Shown: positions 41,994-53,000, numbered from the stretch's first letter. The stretch: DNA of 64,000 nt from Leptofilum sp965223525 (GCF_965223525.1 NZ_OZ245005.1:1488001-1552000); one strand, 5' to 3'. Numbers and translations: made by a program. Notes: a model not told the origin generated them from the sequence alone.

Positions 41994-44483
41994 ATGCAGA
42001 CAGATATTGTTCAACCAACGGCCGTTTCTCAAACGGAAGCATCGAGTGATATGTACACCCGTACTAATTTAACTCGAATGCAAATGCTGTACTGGACTGG
42101 GCATCAACTGCGGCCAGATATTCCCCTGTACGCTGCCCCAATTATGTTTGCAATTCCCGGAGCCTTCAACACGGCGTTGTTCTGCAATGCGCTTCAGGCT
42201 GTTTTTGAGCAGAGCGATGCTTTGCGAACGGTCATTCAAAATGTAGATGGCGTTCCCCAGCAGATTGTTCGACCAAAGGTTGAGGTGCCGCTGCAAATTC
42301 AAGATTTTACAACGACGCCTGATCCACGAACGGCCGCACGCCAGTGGTTCCAGGAGCTTGCCTGCCAGCCGTTTGACTTACAAAAAAGCTTGGTACAGTT
42401 TGCCCTAGCAAAGGTTGAAAATGACCAACATCTATGGTTGATGAACCAGCATCACATCATTGCTGATGCCGCTTCTTCATTTTTTATCTACCAGGTTGTC
42501 GCACGCACCTATGAAAATTTGTTGGACCCTATTGAAAATAGCCAGCCTCCGGCCATTACGCCTTACCAAATTTATCGGGAGTACGAGCAAGAATTTCGGG
42601 AATCTGCACTGTGTCAACGCGCTGACAAATATTGGAAGCAAAGGTTGCAAGAAGATGCGGTGCCGCTTCACTTTTTTGGGCAACGCACTCGTAAGAAGGG
42701 CACGCACACGATCCGAAAAACCGTTGAGCTGGAACCGGCAGTTACTGAAAAACTGGCTGAATTGGCCGCTGTTGAAGAGTTCCGCGATCTCACCGAGGAG
42801 CTGACCCTGTTCAACATATTGGCAGCGCTTTATTTTGCCCTGGTTTATCATCTTACCGGGAACAAGCACCTCACCTTTTTAACCCCCATGCACAATCGGC
42901 CCACGCAAGCGTTTCGGCAAACCATCGGTTTGCTCATGGAGCTTTGCCCCTTTGTGGTAGATATTGATCCAGGGGAAACGCCAACCTCGCTGATACAAAA
43001 GCTGAAGAAGCAGACACGCGGGGTCATGCGCTTTGCCCAATATGGTTCTAGCATTCCGCTCAACAGCAAAGCTCACGATATCATGTTCAATTACCATAGA
43101 CGGCCGTTGCTCACCTACAACGGCCAACGAGTAAGGCAAGAACATTTGCATGTAGGCCAGGGCACCGAAAGTTTTTCCATACACGTCCATGAATTTGAAG
43201 GCAGCGGCACCTTTAAGGTCAAGTTTGATTTTCATCAAGATATTTTTACCGAGCAGCAACAACAAACAACCATCGCCATGTTCAATGCCTTGCTCGAAAG
43301 CTTCCTCACAGACCGGGAAGCCCAGCTGACCAAGGTTGAATTACCCTATTCCGCATTACAAACGGCCACATCTCAACCAGAAGCCACCCAATCAAACACC
43401 ACCGCCTACGTGCCGCCCCGTGACCGTCTGGAGCTTGACCTAAAAAATATTTGGGAAGCCACCCTCGGCGCTCCCCGTATCGGCATTTACGACAACTACT
43501 TTGATCTGGGCGGCACCTCCTGGCAAGCAATGAACCTCTTTGCCGAGATAGAAAAGCTAACCGGACAATATTTGCCACTGGCAACCTTGGTTGAAGCAGG
43601 CACAATTGCCGCTTTAGCCGAAAAGCTGCGTCAGCAAACTGGTGCCGAAGCGTGGCCAACCCTTGTGACCATCCAGGAAGGAGCGGCCGACCAGAAGCCA
43701 CTCTATCTCGTTCATGGCGGTGGCGGCCACGTACTCATTTTCACCAAATTGGCGCGGTATCTGCCAGATACGCAACCTGTATTTGCTTTTCAGGCTCAGG
43801 GGCTAGATGGTAAAACCCAGCCACTCGGTTCCACTGAAGAGATGGCGGCCCGTTATGTTGAAGCATTGCTAACCCACCAGCCAGAAGGCCCGTACCAATT
43901 AGGCGGTTACTCAATGGGTGGGGCCGTTGCTTTTGAGATGGCTCAACAGCTCGTTGCCCGAGGTCACAAAATCAGCTTTGTGGGCATTATAGACACGCCC
44001 GCACAACACCCTGCCTTAAAGTGGGTACGCCTGTGTACCAAACTAGCCGCTCGCCTTTTACGGTTTTCCCCACAAAAAGAGCAGCAGCTGTTTGTCCAAA
44101 ATCGCCATCGCTTTTGGGTTGGTATTCGGCAGGTATTAAGAAACCAAAAATACCGTTTGACAAAACAGGTAAACAAGCAAAACCCACAAGCGCGTGCAGG
44201 AACTAAGCAAAAAGAAGATGCACGCGTTCAAAAAATTACCCACATCAATAACCGCGCTTTCTTTTGTTACGTGCCAAAGCGGTATCCGGGGCCAGTAACG
44301 CTCTTCAAATCAACCGAGGGGTATCAGGACATGTACCGTGACACCAAAGACCCGCTCATGGGTTGGCAGCGAGTTTCAACAAGTGTCAATGTGTGCATTT
44401 TGCCCGGCAATCACAACCAAATTATGGACGAACCATTCGTGCAAAACCTGGCCGACGCATTTGTCTTAGAACTCAAAAAATAA
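41994..44483 (+). CDS. Free-standing C-T-TE protein 2 (no A domain, Ser thioesterase)
   Basis: 829 residues, same build as its neighbour. The C-like domain has NQHHIIADAAS (His153-154, Asp158, Ala for Gly) and MHNRPTQAFRQTIGLLMEL. The carrier domain has LGGTSWQAM with Ser509. The TE has GGYSMGG with Ser640, so this copy keeps the usual Ser. After the TE core there is a basic stretch (about 690-740, rich in Lys/Arg/Gln). A tandem duplication of the neighbour is likely, with the nucleophile differing between copies. Role: condensation and release of carrier-bound intermediates, unit not known. Confidence 0.88.
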   Translation: MQTDIVQPTAVSQTEASSDMYTRTNLTRMQMLYWTGHQLRPDIPLYAAPIMFAIPGAFNTALFCNALQAVFEQSDALRTVIQNVDGVPQQIVRPKVEVPLQIQDFTTTPDPRTAARQWFQELACQPFDLQKSLVQFALAKVENDQHLWLMNQHHIIADAASSFFIYQVVARTYENLLDPIENSQPPAITPYQIYREYEQEFRESALCQRADKYWKQRLQEDAVPLHFFGQRTRKKGTHTIRKTVELEPAVTEKLAELAAVEEFRDLTEELTLFNILAALYFALVYHLTGNKHLTFLTPMHNRPTQAFRQTIGLLMELCPFVVDIDPGETPTSLIQKLKKQTRGVMRFAQYGSSIPLNSKAHDIMFNYHRRPLLTYNGQRVRQEHLHVGQGTESFSIHVHEFEGSGTFKVKFDFHQDIFTEQQQQTTIAMFNALLESFLTDREAQLTKVELPYSALQTATSQPEATQSNTTAYVPPRDRLELDLKNIWEATLGAPRIGIYDNYFDLGGTSWQAMNLFAEIEKLTGQYLPLATLVEAGTIAALAEKLRQQTGAEAWPTLVTIQEGAADQKPLYLVHGGGGHVLIFTKLARYLPDTQPVFAFQAQGLDGKTQPLGSTEEMAARYVEALLTHQPEGPYQLGGYSMGGAVAFEMAQQLVARGHKISFVGIIDTPAQHPALKWVRLCTKLAARLLRFSPQKEQQLFVQNRHRFWVGIRQVLRNQKYRLTKQVNKQNPQARAGTKQKEDARVQKITHINNRAFFCYVPKRYPGPVTLFKSTEGYQDMYRDTKDPLMGWQRVSTSVNVCILPGNHNQIMDEPFVQNLADAFVLELKK

Positions 44484-45207
44484 CGAAACTATACAAACAT
44501 GCGATTTCTTCTAGCCAGTAAACAGCCCCAGTATAAGGTGAGAAATCGCATGTCTCATTAAGAAGCTACACCGCGACAAAATAACTTTTCATAAATTTTT
44601 TATGCAATTTGATACTCCTGTAATTCGCTGTTTTTTTGAGGATACAAACGGCCGTTCATCACGGCAAGCGTGAAAGGCTAATCGTAAGAATTCTGGGCTA
44701 AAAAATGGTTGTGTTTTAAGGGTATAAACCCAATCTCATTGTGGAAAAATTGGAGACAAGAAAAGACTATTTTCCTGGTTAAGACAAGAAGCCTATTGTA
44801 AACGGCCGTTGCCAAACCCCATAATGAATCTGGATACAAAATGCGTTTCGTCGAGAAGACTATGAACATCAGGAAAACGCAGTTAAAAAACCATCGTTGC
44901 CAACTGGCCAGTGTACCTACTGTTCCGGCAAACAATTTTTGACGGAGATCACATCAAGTCGGAACAGTTGAACTGAAGCAAAGTTCCGTAAGTGCTACTC
45001 GTCAAAAGAAGTTTGCTTCAGTACTAGCTCCCAAATAGCGCAGGTGCCCTCAAAAAGAAGCCAGAATTTCATCCCACCCAGTCCCCTGATGATTGTGAGC
45101 CTCGCCAATTAAGATTTAAAAAGTTTGGCTTTGATCTGTCCATTTTAAGAAGCGGGCAGATTTTGTTTATTGATTTTGAATCATCTATCTAGGTAGGTAT
45201 TTGTATT
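44484..45207 (+). other. 724-bp non-coding region with hairpin
   Basis: No gene is convincing. CATGCGATTTCT (44498-44509) and AGAAATCGCATG (44541-44552) form a perfect 12-bp inverted repeat just after the second C-T-TE gene. Two ACGGCCGT copies and several T-runs are present. It is the longest gap in the cluster and probably holds the promoter for the formyltransferase-NRPS/PKS block, but I see no clear -35/-10. Confidence 0.5.
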
Positions 45208-48200
45208 ATGAGTGGAAATGTATTTAGCTGTTTTGTGATGGGAGAAGAATCATTATTGATTCAGTGCACAGAGATTCTACTTGAGCGTGGACATGATGTG
45301 CGCGGTGTGATCACCAAATCTGCAGCTATTACCAATTGGGCTAGCGAAAAAACGTTGCCAATTTTTGTCCCGGGCAAGGCATTGGCAGGTACATTAGCGC
45401 AGCAGCCAGCCTTTGATTATTTTCTGAGCATTACCAACTTGCGAATCGTCCCGGATGAGATTTTGACGTTGCCCCAAAAAGGAGCCATCAACTTCCACGA
45501 TGGGCCTTTGCCTAAGTTTGCAGGGCTTTACGCTACCTCTTGGGCTTTGTTGCACCAGGCAGCGCAACACGGGGTTACCTGGCACGAAATGCGGAGCGGC
45601 ATTGACAAGGGGGATATTCTCGTTCAGCAACTGTTCAACATTGCTGAAGGTGAAACTGCCTTCACCCTCAATGTAAAAGCCTATGAAGCTGGCATCGCCT
45701 CTTTTGCTGAATTGGTAGAAGGGATTGAAAACAGCAGCTTGCAGCCGCGTGCCCAAAATCTAGCCGAGCAAACTTACTTTGGCAAATATGATCGCCCGGC
45801 TGCGGCTGCCACATTGAATTGGGCTCAGCCTGCTGAAAAGCTGGTCGCTTTAATCAATGCGCTACAATTTGGCAGCTATGCCAATCCTCTGGCACTGCCC
45901 AAGCTGAACGCAAACGGCCGTCTCCTCATCGTCAATTCCGCAAAACCAAGCGAAGCCACATCTGCCGCTCCCGGCACCATCATTTCTGTAGATGACGAAT
46001 CAGTCACCGTTGCCACCAGCAGCGGTTCCATTGTGCTTTCTGGCCTGCAAAATTTGGACGGCACGGCCGTTTCCCCAACCGAATTCAGCGTCAATCAGCA
46101 GCTCGCCAACCTGGATGCCGCCACCATTGCCGACCTCACCGCGCTAAACGACACCATTGTGCGGCAAGAAGGGTATTGGCTGCGCCGTTTGGCTCAAATG
46201 AGCGCTGTGGAACTGCCCTACGCTGACCGCAGCAATACGGCCGTTGGCCAAACCTATGAGACAGCCACGATGCCGCTACCCGCTGGTGTTTCTGGCGATG
46301 CCCAATCGCTCATTGCTGCTTTTGCCGCCTACCTGGCTCGCCTCAGCGGCAGCAATAATTTTGACATCGCTGTGAGCCTGCCCACCCTGGCCGCTGAAAT
46401 TGGCGATTTTGCTAATTACTTTGCCACGCAGGTACCCTTCCAGGTAAAAACCGATGGCAACGCCAGCGTTGCCGACACAGTCGCAGCATTGCAAGCTGAC
46501 CTGGACATGCTGCCAAGCAAGCGCAAAACGTTCAACCGTGACATTTTCCTGCGCCAGCCTGATTTAGAAGCGTTGCGAACCAAGCTAGACAGCGCATTGC
46601 TGCCGGTCCTCGTTCAATCCGCGAAATCTGCGGCTGAATTCACGCCGTTGCCCGGCATCGAATTGGCACTGTTGCTAACGCCAGATCAAAGCAGCGTGAC
46701 CTGGGTGTACGACACGGCCGTTTACAGCCAGGAAATTATCGAAGCCATGCAAACCCAGTTTGCTTCTTTCCTGCAAAACGCCACCCAAAATGGTAGCCGC
46801 ACATTGTCCGAGACAGCCATTCTTTCTGAGACAGAAATCCAGAGGCTGCTGGTGGATTGGAACAGTACCGAGGTGGCTTACGATGCCACCGCCTGTATTC
46901 ACCAACTTATTGAAGCGCAAGCAGACGAACGGCCGAATGCCATTGCCCTCGTTTACGAAGACCAGCAGATTACTTACCGTCAGCTTAACCATCGTGCCAA
47001 CCAGATGGCTCGTCATCTGCGTCATTTAGGCATCGTGCCAGACACCATCGTCGGCGTCTTTATGGAACGCTCCATCGAGATGATGGTGGCTTTGGTGGGG
47101 ATCCACAAGGCGGGGGGAGCTTATCTTCCGCTTGACCCTACTTATCCCAAAGACCGGCTGGCCTTTATGGTGGAAGACACCGCCACGCCCGTCCTGCTCA
47201 CTCAAAAGCATCTTGTCGCCAGCCTGCCGCACCACCAGGCGCAGGTCGTACGCGTAGATGCCGATTGGGCACAGATTGCCGAGCAAAGCGGCGAAAATGT
47301 GTTCAGCGGCGTCGAAGCGCACAATTTAGCCTACGTCATCTACACATCCGGCTCCACCGGCAAGCCCAAAGGCGTGATGGTGGAGCACGGCAACGCTGTC
47401 AACTTCTTCGTGGGCATGGATGAGCGCATTGGCGATGGGGGCATCGCTCACGATCCGCCGGGAACCTGGCTGGCCGTCACCAGCCTGTCCTTCGACATCT
47501 CCGTTTTGGAGCTGTTCTGGACGCTGGCACGGGGCTTCAAAGTCGTCATTTTTGATGACAAGACGCGCGAAGATGTAACGGCCGTTCCTGAACCACCTAA
47601 AAACGACAAACATATTGACTTTAGCCTCTTCTACTTCTCCAGCGACGAGAGCGAAGAAGGCGTGACCAACAAATACCATCTGCTGCTGGAAGGGGCTAAA
47701 TTTGGCGATAAACACGGCTTTTCGGCCGTCTGGACTCCCGAACGCCACTTCCACGCATTTGGTGGCCTCTACCCCAATCCGTCCGTAACAGGCGCGGCCA
47801 TTGCCGCCATTACCGAGAACGTGCAGATTCGCTCTGGTAGCTGTGTGCTGCCCCTACACAGCCCCATCCGTGTGGCTGAAGAGTGGTCGGTGGTAGATAA
47901 CATTTCAAACGGCCGTGTCGGCCTCTCCATCGCCGCTGGTTGGCAGCCTAATGACTTTGTCCTGCGCCCCGGCAACTACGCTGAGCGCAAAGCGATCATG
48001 TTCCGCGACATTGAAGTGGTCAAAGAGCTGTGGCGCGGTGGCAGCATTACGATGCAAAACGATTTGGGCAAGGATGTGGAAGTAAAAACCCTTCCCCATC
48101 CCGTGCAAAAAGAGCTGCCCATTTGGGTAACGGCCGCAGGCAACCCCGAAACGTTCCGTGAAGCTGGCGCCAACGGCTACAACATCCTCACCCACTTGCT

Positions 48201-49944
48201 GGGGCAAAGCGTTGAGGAACTGGCTGAAAAAGTGAAGGTGTACCGCGAAGCATACGAAGCAGCCGGACATCCCGGCAAAGGCACCGTCTCCCTTATGCTG
48301 CACACCTTCATTGGCGATGACGTAGACGAAGTGCGCGAAACTGTGCGCGAACCGATGAAGCAATATCTCAGCAGCGCCATGAATCTAGTGCGTGCTGCTG
48401 CCTGGCACTTCCCCACCTTCAAGGAAAAAGCAGCTGCCACTGGCAAAAGCCCCTTCGAGGTGTTCGACGAAGAAGAACTGACTCCCGAAGATGTGGACGC
48501 GCTGCTCAACTTTGCCTTCGAGCGTTACTTTGAGACCAGCGGACTCTTCGGCACACCGCGCTCTGCGCTGCACATGGTCAATCGCCTCAAAGAAATTGAT
48601 GTAGACGACATTGCCTGCCTGATTGATTTTGGCGTACCGTCATCCCAAGTGCTGGGGAATTTGGATCGGCTAAACGAACTCAAGAGTTTAGCTGAACCGA
48701 AACTGGCTACTGAAGATTTCTCTATTCCCGCCCAGATTGAGCGGCACAACGTAACCTACTTCCAATGTACGCCATCCATGGCTAGCATGTTGCTGCTGGA
48801 CGAGCGCAACGTAACGGCTCTAGGCAAGGTGCAAACGATGATGGTCGGTGGCGAGGCATTGCCGACCGCATTGGCACAGCAGCTTAAGCAAATTGTGCCG
48901 GGGCGGGTCATCAACATGTATGGTCCTACCGAAACAACGATTTGGTCTTCTACTTATGAGGTGGGGGGTGAGGAAACGGCCGTTCCCATCGGCAAACCCA
49001 TCGCCAACACCCAAATTTACATTTTGGATGCCAATATGCAGCCCGTCCCTATTGGTGTAGCTGGCGATCTCTACATTGGCGGCGACGGCGTCGTGCGCGG
49101 CTACCACAACCGACCTGAACTCACCGCCGAGCGGTTTGTTCAGTTGCCAGTAATCAGTAATCAGTATTCGGTGAAAAGCGAACTAATTACTGATAATCGA
49201 TCGCTGAAAACTGTCTACAAGACTGGTGACTTGGCTCGCTACCGTGCCGATGGCAACATTGACTTCCTCGGACGTGCCGACTTCCAGGTGAAGCTGCGCG
49301 GCTACCGCATTGAGCTAGGCGAGATAGAAGCATTGCTAAATGCCCAAGATTCCGTGCGTGAGGCCGTCGTTGTCGCCCGCGAAGATACCCCCGGCGACAA
49401 GCGGCTGGTCGCTTACGTGATTACGCAGGTGGGGCAGAAGCTGGATAGCGCGGCCCTTAAAGAAGCACTCCGTGCAGACCTGCCAGAATTCATGGTGCCA
49501 GCTACCTACGTACCGATGAGCAGCTTCCCGCTGACGCCCAACAAGAAAACCGACCGCAAAGCATTGCCCGCGCCAGACCAGGTGCTGGTCGAGCCGCAAA
49601 CCGCTTACGTCGCACCCACCAATGACCTGGAGCAGAAGATTGCCGAAATTTGGCAGCAGTTGCTGAACGTGCCACAGGTTGGTCTCAACGACAACTTCTT
49701 CGATCTGGGTGGCCACTCACTACTCACCGTGCAGGCGCATCGCCAGCTAAAAGAAGTGGTGGACAAGGAAATTTCGATCACCGATATGTTCCGCTTCCCC
49801 ACCATTCGTTCATTGGCAGATTACCTGAATGAAGATAACGGCAGCAACGGCACCCAAAAAGCGGTTGAGCAAAGCGTAGACCGCGCCGCCAGCCGCCGCG
49901 AAAAAATGATGCAGCGTCGCCAAAGACGGCAGCGCGTACGGTAA
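45208..49944 (+). CDS. NRPS: formyltransferase-C'-A(luciferase-like monooxygenase)-T, glycine-like
   Basis: 1578 residues. The N-terminal 1-300 is a formyltransferase-fold domain: INFHDGPLPKFAG gives Asn95 and His97, and IDKGDIL gives Asp136, the N-H-D triad of tRNA/NRPS formyltransferases. Residues 325-545 are the remnant C-terminal half of a C domain. The A domain (561-1480) is split between A4 and A5 by a luciferase-like flavin monooxygenase (about 801-1163; SLFYFSSDE, SAVWTPERHFHAFGG, SIAAGWQPNDF) of the MupA/Atu3671 type known from NRPSs. The A pocket by eye is D-I-L-Q-M-G-M-I-W, close to glycine. T Ser is 1504. Predicted job: load glycine, hydroxylate or oxidise it on the line, perhaps N-formylate. 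Repeats occur at 46616 and 49146. Confidence 0.9.
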   Translation: MSGNVFSCFVMGEESLLIQCTEILLERGHDVRGVITKSAAITNWASEKTLPIFVPGKALAGTLAQQPAFDYFLSITNLRIVPDEILTLPQKGAINFHDGPLPKFAGLYATSWALLHQAAQHGVTWHEMRSGIDKGDILVQQLFNIAEGETAFTLNVKAYEAGIASFAELVEGIENSSLQPRAQNLAEQTYFGKYDRPAAAATLNWAQPAEKLVALINALQFGSYANPLALPKLNANGRLLIVNSAKPSEATSAAPGTIISVDDESVTVATSSGSIVLSGLQNLDGTAVSPTEFSVNQQLANLDAATIADLTALNDTIVRQEGYWLRRLAQMSAVELPYADRSNTAVGQTYETATMPLPAGVSGDAQSLIAAFAAYLARLSGSNNFDIAVSLPTLAAEIGDFANYFATQVPFQVKTDGNASVADTVAALQADLDMLPSKRKTFNRDIFLRQPDLEALRTKLDSALLPVLVQSAKSAAEFTPLPGIELALLLTPDQSSVTWVYDTAVYSQEIIEAMQTQFASFLQNATQNGSRTLSETAILSETEIQRLLVDWNSTEVAYDATACIHQLIEAQADERPNAIALVYEDQQITYRQLNHRANQMARHLRHLGIVPDTIVGVFMERSIEMMVALVGIHKAGGAYLPLDPTYPKDRLAFMVEDTATPVLLTQKHLVASLPHHQAQVVRVDADWAQIAEQSGENVFSGVEAHNLAYVIYTSGSTGKPKGVMVEHGNAVNFFVGMDERIGDGGIAHDPPGTWLAVTSLSFDISVLELFWTLARGFKVVIFDDKTREDVTAVPEPPKNDKHIDFSLFYFSSDESEEGVTNKYHLLLEGAKFGDKHGFSAVWTPERHFHAFGGLYPNPSVTGAAIAAITENVQIRSGSCVLPLHSPIRVAEEWSVVDNISNGRVGLSIAAGWQPNDFVLRPGNYAERKAIMFRDIEVVKELWRGGSITMQNDLGKDVEVKTLPHPVQKELPIWVTAAGNPETFREAGANGYNILTHLLGQSVEELAEKVKVYREAYEAAGHPGKGTVSLMLHTFIGDDVDEVRETVREPMKQYLSSAMNLVRAAAWHFPTFKEKAAATGKSPFEVFDEEELTPEDVDALLNFAFERYFETSGLFGTPRSALHMVNRLKEIDVDDIACLIDFGVPSSQVLGNLDRLNELKSLAEPKLATEDFSIPAQIERHNVTYFQCTPSMASMLLLDERNVTALGKVQTMMVGGEALPTALAQQLKQIVPGRVINMYGPTETTIWSSTYEVGGEETAVPIGKPIANTQIYILDANMQPVPIGVAGDLYIGGDGVVRGYHNRPELTAERFVQLPVISNQYSVKSELITDNRSLKTVYKTGDLARYRADGNIDFLGRADFQVKLRGYRIELGEIEALLNAQDSVREAVVVAREDTPGDKRLVAYVITQVGQKLDSAALKEALRADLPEFMVPATYVPMSSFPLTPNKKTDRKALPAPDQVLVEPQTAYVAPTNDLEQKIAEIWQQLLNVPQVGLNDNFFDLGGHSLLTVQAHRQLKEVVDKEISITDMFRFPTIRSLADYLNEDNGSNGTQKAVEQSVDRAASRREKMMQRRQRRQRVR
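46616..46635. repeat. 20-bp repeat AATCCGCGAAATCTGCGGCT, copy 2
   Basis: Exact match to 1786-1805. Here it encodes SAKSAA within the degenerate C-domain segment of the NRPS, showing that these short repeats also land in biosynthetic genes outside the A-domain loop. Confidence 0.8.
49146..49212. repeat. CAGTAATCAGTAATCAGTAT repeat inserted in frame in an A domain
   Basis: It lies between AERF and YKTGDLARY of the glycine-type A domain and encodes about 22 residues (PVISNQYSVKSELITDNR). The complementary half, CTAATTACTGATAATCG, makes it palindromic. It occupies the same loop as the four other A-domain insertions. Confidence 0.8.
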
Positions 49945-49949
49945 AAACC

Positions 49950-49999
49950 ACCCTCACCCTAACCCTCCCCCCAGCTACGGTGAGGGTTAGGGTGAGGGT
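49950..49999. repeat. CCCTCACCCTAACCCTC perfect inverted repeat
   Basis: ACCCTCACCCTAACCCTC (49950-49967) and GAGGGTTAGGGTGAGGGT (49982-49999) are perfect complements with a 14-base loop. The type is a very common intergenic repeat. It fills the gap between the NRPS and PKS genes. No T-run, so probably not a full terminator. Confidence 0.85.
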
Positions 50000-50017
50000 C
50001 AAAACGTTAGGATCAAT

Positions 50018-53000
50018 ATGAGTAATCAGGACATCTTGGACGCTTTGGAAGGCACAGAAATTGCCGTCGTTGGTATGGCTGGCCGTTTTCCTGGCGCGCA
50101 AGACATAGAAACTTTTTGGCGCAATTTACGTGACGGCGTGGAATCTGTCACGTTTTACACTGATGAAGAACTACGGGAAGCTGACGTGCCAGAGGCATTG
50201 CTGCGAAATCCCAACTATGTGAAGTCTGGCGCACCGCTAGACGATATGGACAAATTTGACGCCAGCTTTTTTGGTTTTGGCCCGCGCGATGCGGCCATTA
50301 TGGATCCGCAACATCGCAACTTCCTTGAAGTGGCTTGGAGTGCACTGGAACACGCTGGCTATGATCCGGAGCGGTTCGACGGCGCAATTGGCGTTTTTGG
50401 CGGCTCTGGTCACAATGCCTACATGCCCTACAATCTGCTCACCAACCCAGATTTGGTGGCGTCTGTTGGTTTTTTCCTGCTGCGCCACACGGGCAACGAC
50501 AAAGACTTCCTGACGACGCGCGTTTCTTACCTGATGAACCTGCGCGGCCCCAGCGTGAATGTGCAAACCGCCTGTTCGACTTCGCTGGTGGCCATCCACA
50601 TGGCCTCTCAGAGTTTGCTAAGTGGCGAATGTGACATGGCGTTAGCTGGTGGGGTCACGCTCGAGATGCCACATCGGCAGGGCTACCTCTTCCAGGATGG
50701 CGAAATTCTCTCATCCGACGGTCACTGCCGTTCTTTTGATGCGGATTCTGACGGGACGATTTTTGGCAGTGGCGTGGGTGTGGTGACACTGCGCCGCCTG
50801 GCGGATGCCATTGAGGATGGCGACACGATTCATGCGGTTATCAAGGGTTCGGCCGTAAACAACGACGGCTCTGGCAAGGTGAATTACCTGGCTCCCAGCG
50901 TGGATGGGCAGGCAGGAGCGATTGCCGAGGCGATTGCCCTGGCAAATATTGATGCCAGCACGATTGATTATGTGGAGGCTCATGGCACTGGCACCCGCAT
51001 CGGCGACCCGATTGAGGTGACGGCTTTAACCCAGGCGTTCCGCCAAACGACGGATGAAAAGCAGTTCTGCGGTCTGGGTTCAGTAAAGACAAATATTGGG
51101 CATTTGGATACGGCCGCAGGCGTGGCAGCCTTCATCAAAGTAGCTCAGTCGCTGCGGCACAAGCAAATTCCAGCCAGCCTCAACTTCACCAACCCCAACC
51201 CCATGCTCAATTTGGAAGACAGCCCGTTCTTTGTCAATCACGAGCTGCGTGATTGGGAGGGTAACGGTTCGCCGCGGCGGGCAGGCATTAGCTCGCTGGG
51301 GGTGGGCGGTACGAATGCTCATGTGGTGGTAGAGGAAGCACCGCTGCTTGAGCCATCGAGCGATTCCCGAAGCTGGCAGCTTTTACAGCTTTCTGCCAAG
51401 AGCAAAAACGCTTTGGATGCGGCCAGCCAAAAATTGGCGCGCTTTTTGCAAGAAAACCCGGATGTGCCGCTGGCAGACGTGGCTTACACGCTGCAAGTGG
51501 GTCGTCAGCCGATGCCCCATCGTCGCGTTGTCGCTGTGCAAGATGCTGCCGATGCGGCCGCAGTTTTGGCCGATGGCGACCGCAAGCGGATTATGACCCA
51601 ACAGGCTGGCGATGCAGAACCGTCGGTGGTCTTTATGTTCCCCGGCGGCGGGGCGCAGTACCCGAACATGGGGCGCGATTTGTACGAGACGGAGTCGGTT
51701 TACCGCAAGGCGATTGATGAATGTTTGGCGTTGGTACGGCCGCATCTGAACACAGACCTCCGCCAACTGATCTTCCCCACCGACGAGAATTTGGAACAAG
51801 CGACTGAGGAGTTGAAACGGCCGTCCCGCAACCTGCCTGCCATCTTCATGACCGAGTACGCCCTGGCGCAATTGTGGCGTTCCTGGGGCATTGAACCCGC
51901 CGCTATGACCGGGCACAGCATGGGTGAATACACGGCCGCTTGCCTAGCGGGTGTGCTGTCATTGAAAGATGCGCTCTTCATCGTGACGCTGCGCGGCAAA
52001 CTGTTTGAAACGCTGCCCGAAGGCGGCATGATCAGCGTGCCGATGACTGAGGAAGCGTTGCAGCCCTATCTGGCCGACGGGCTGTCTATTGCCGTGATTA
52101 ACAACCCGGAACTGTGCGTGGTTTCTGGTGAAGTCGCTGCCTTGGAAAAACTGGAAGCAGTGCTAGCCGAGCAAGAAGTGGAGTACCGTCGGGTACGTAT
52201 TAACGTGGCGGCTCATTCACCTATGCTCGATCCCATTTTAGACGAATTTGGCCGCGAACTGGCAAAAATCCAGTTTAACCAGCCAACGATGCCCTTCATT
52301 TCCAACGTAACTGGCAACTGGATTACGCCAGAAGAAGCGACCAATCCGCAATATTGGGTGCGCCATTTGCGCCACACGGTGCGCTTTGCCGATGGTCTGA
52401 CGACGCTGCTGGACGAACCAAATCGCGTATTTCTGGAAGTTGGCCCTGGCCAGACGCTCAGTTCGCTGCTGCGAATGCACCCGGAAAAGGATAAAACGCA
52501 TACGGCCGTTGCCTCTCTACGCCACCGCAAAGAAGAACTGTCTGACCTGCAATTTGCCCTTACCAGCCTGGGTCGCCTTTGGCTGACGGGTGTCATGCCC
52601 GATTGGGCTGCTTTTTACGCCGACGAGGTGCGCTACCGCGTGCCGCTGCCAACCTATCCATTTGAGCGTCAACGCTACTGGATTGAGCCGGGCAACACCT
52701 TGTTTAGCGGGGCAGAAGTGACCAAAAGCGTCTTGGCCAAGATGCCGGAACTGGAAGACTGGTTTTACAAGCGCAGTTGGCAGCTTACTGACAAACCGTC
52801 TGCGGGCGTGGTGGAACCCATCACCTGGCTGCTGTTTAAGGATGAATTGGGCATTGGTGAGCAGGTGCAGCAGCAGCTACAAGCTGCTGGGCATACGGTT
52901 CTCGCCGTGACGGTGGGTGAGCAGTTCCGCCAGCTTGGTGAATTTACTTATGAAGTGAATCCCCGCGCGCGTATTGATTACGATACGTTGGTGGAGGAGT

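Noticed and set aside
39360..44483. C-T-TE proteins as NRPS modules that lost an A domain by deletion
   Set aside because: Both paralogues have the same clean C-T-TE order and share specific motifs (HHxxxDA, HNRP block), which points to a stable type rather than two separate deletions.
47580..48720. Separate monooxygenase gene or assembly chimera inside the NRPS
   Set aside because: The frame is continuous on both sides and luciferase-like insertions between A4 and A5 are a known NRPS architecture.
49950..49999. Rho-independent terminator between the NRPS and PKS genes
   Set aside because: The stem is perfect but no T-run follows and the sequence is of a widespread intergenic repeat type, so it is listed as a repeat.
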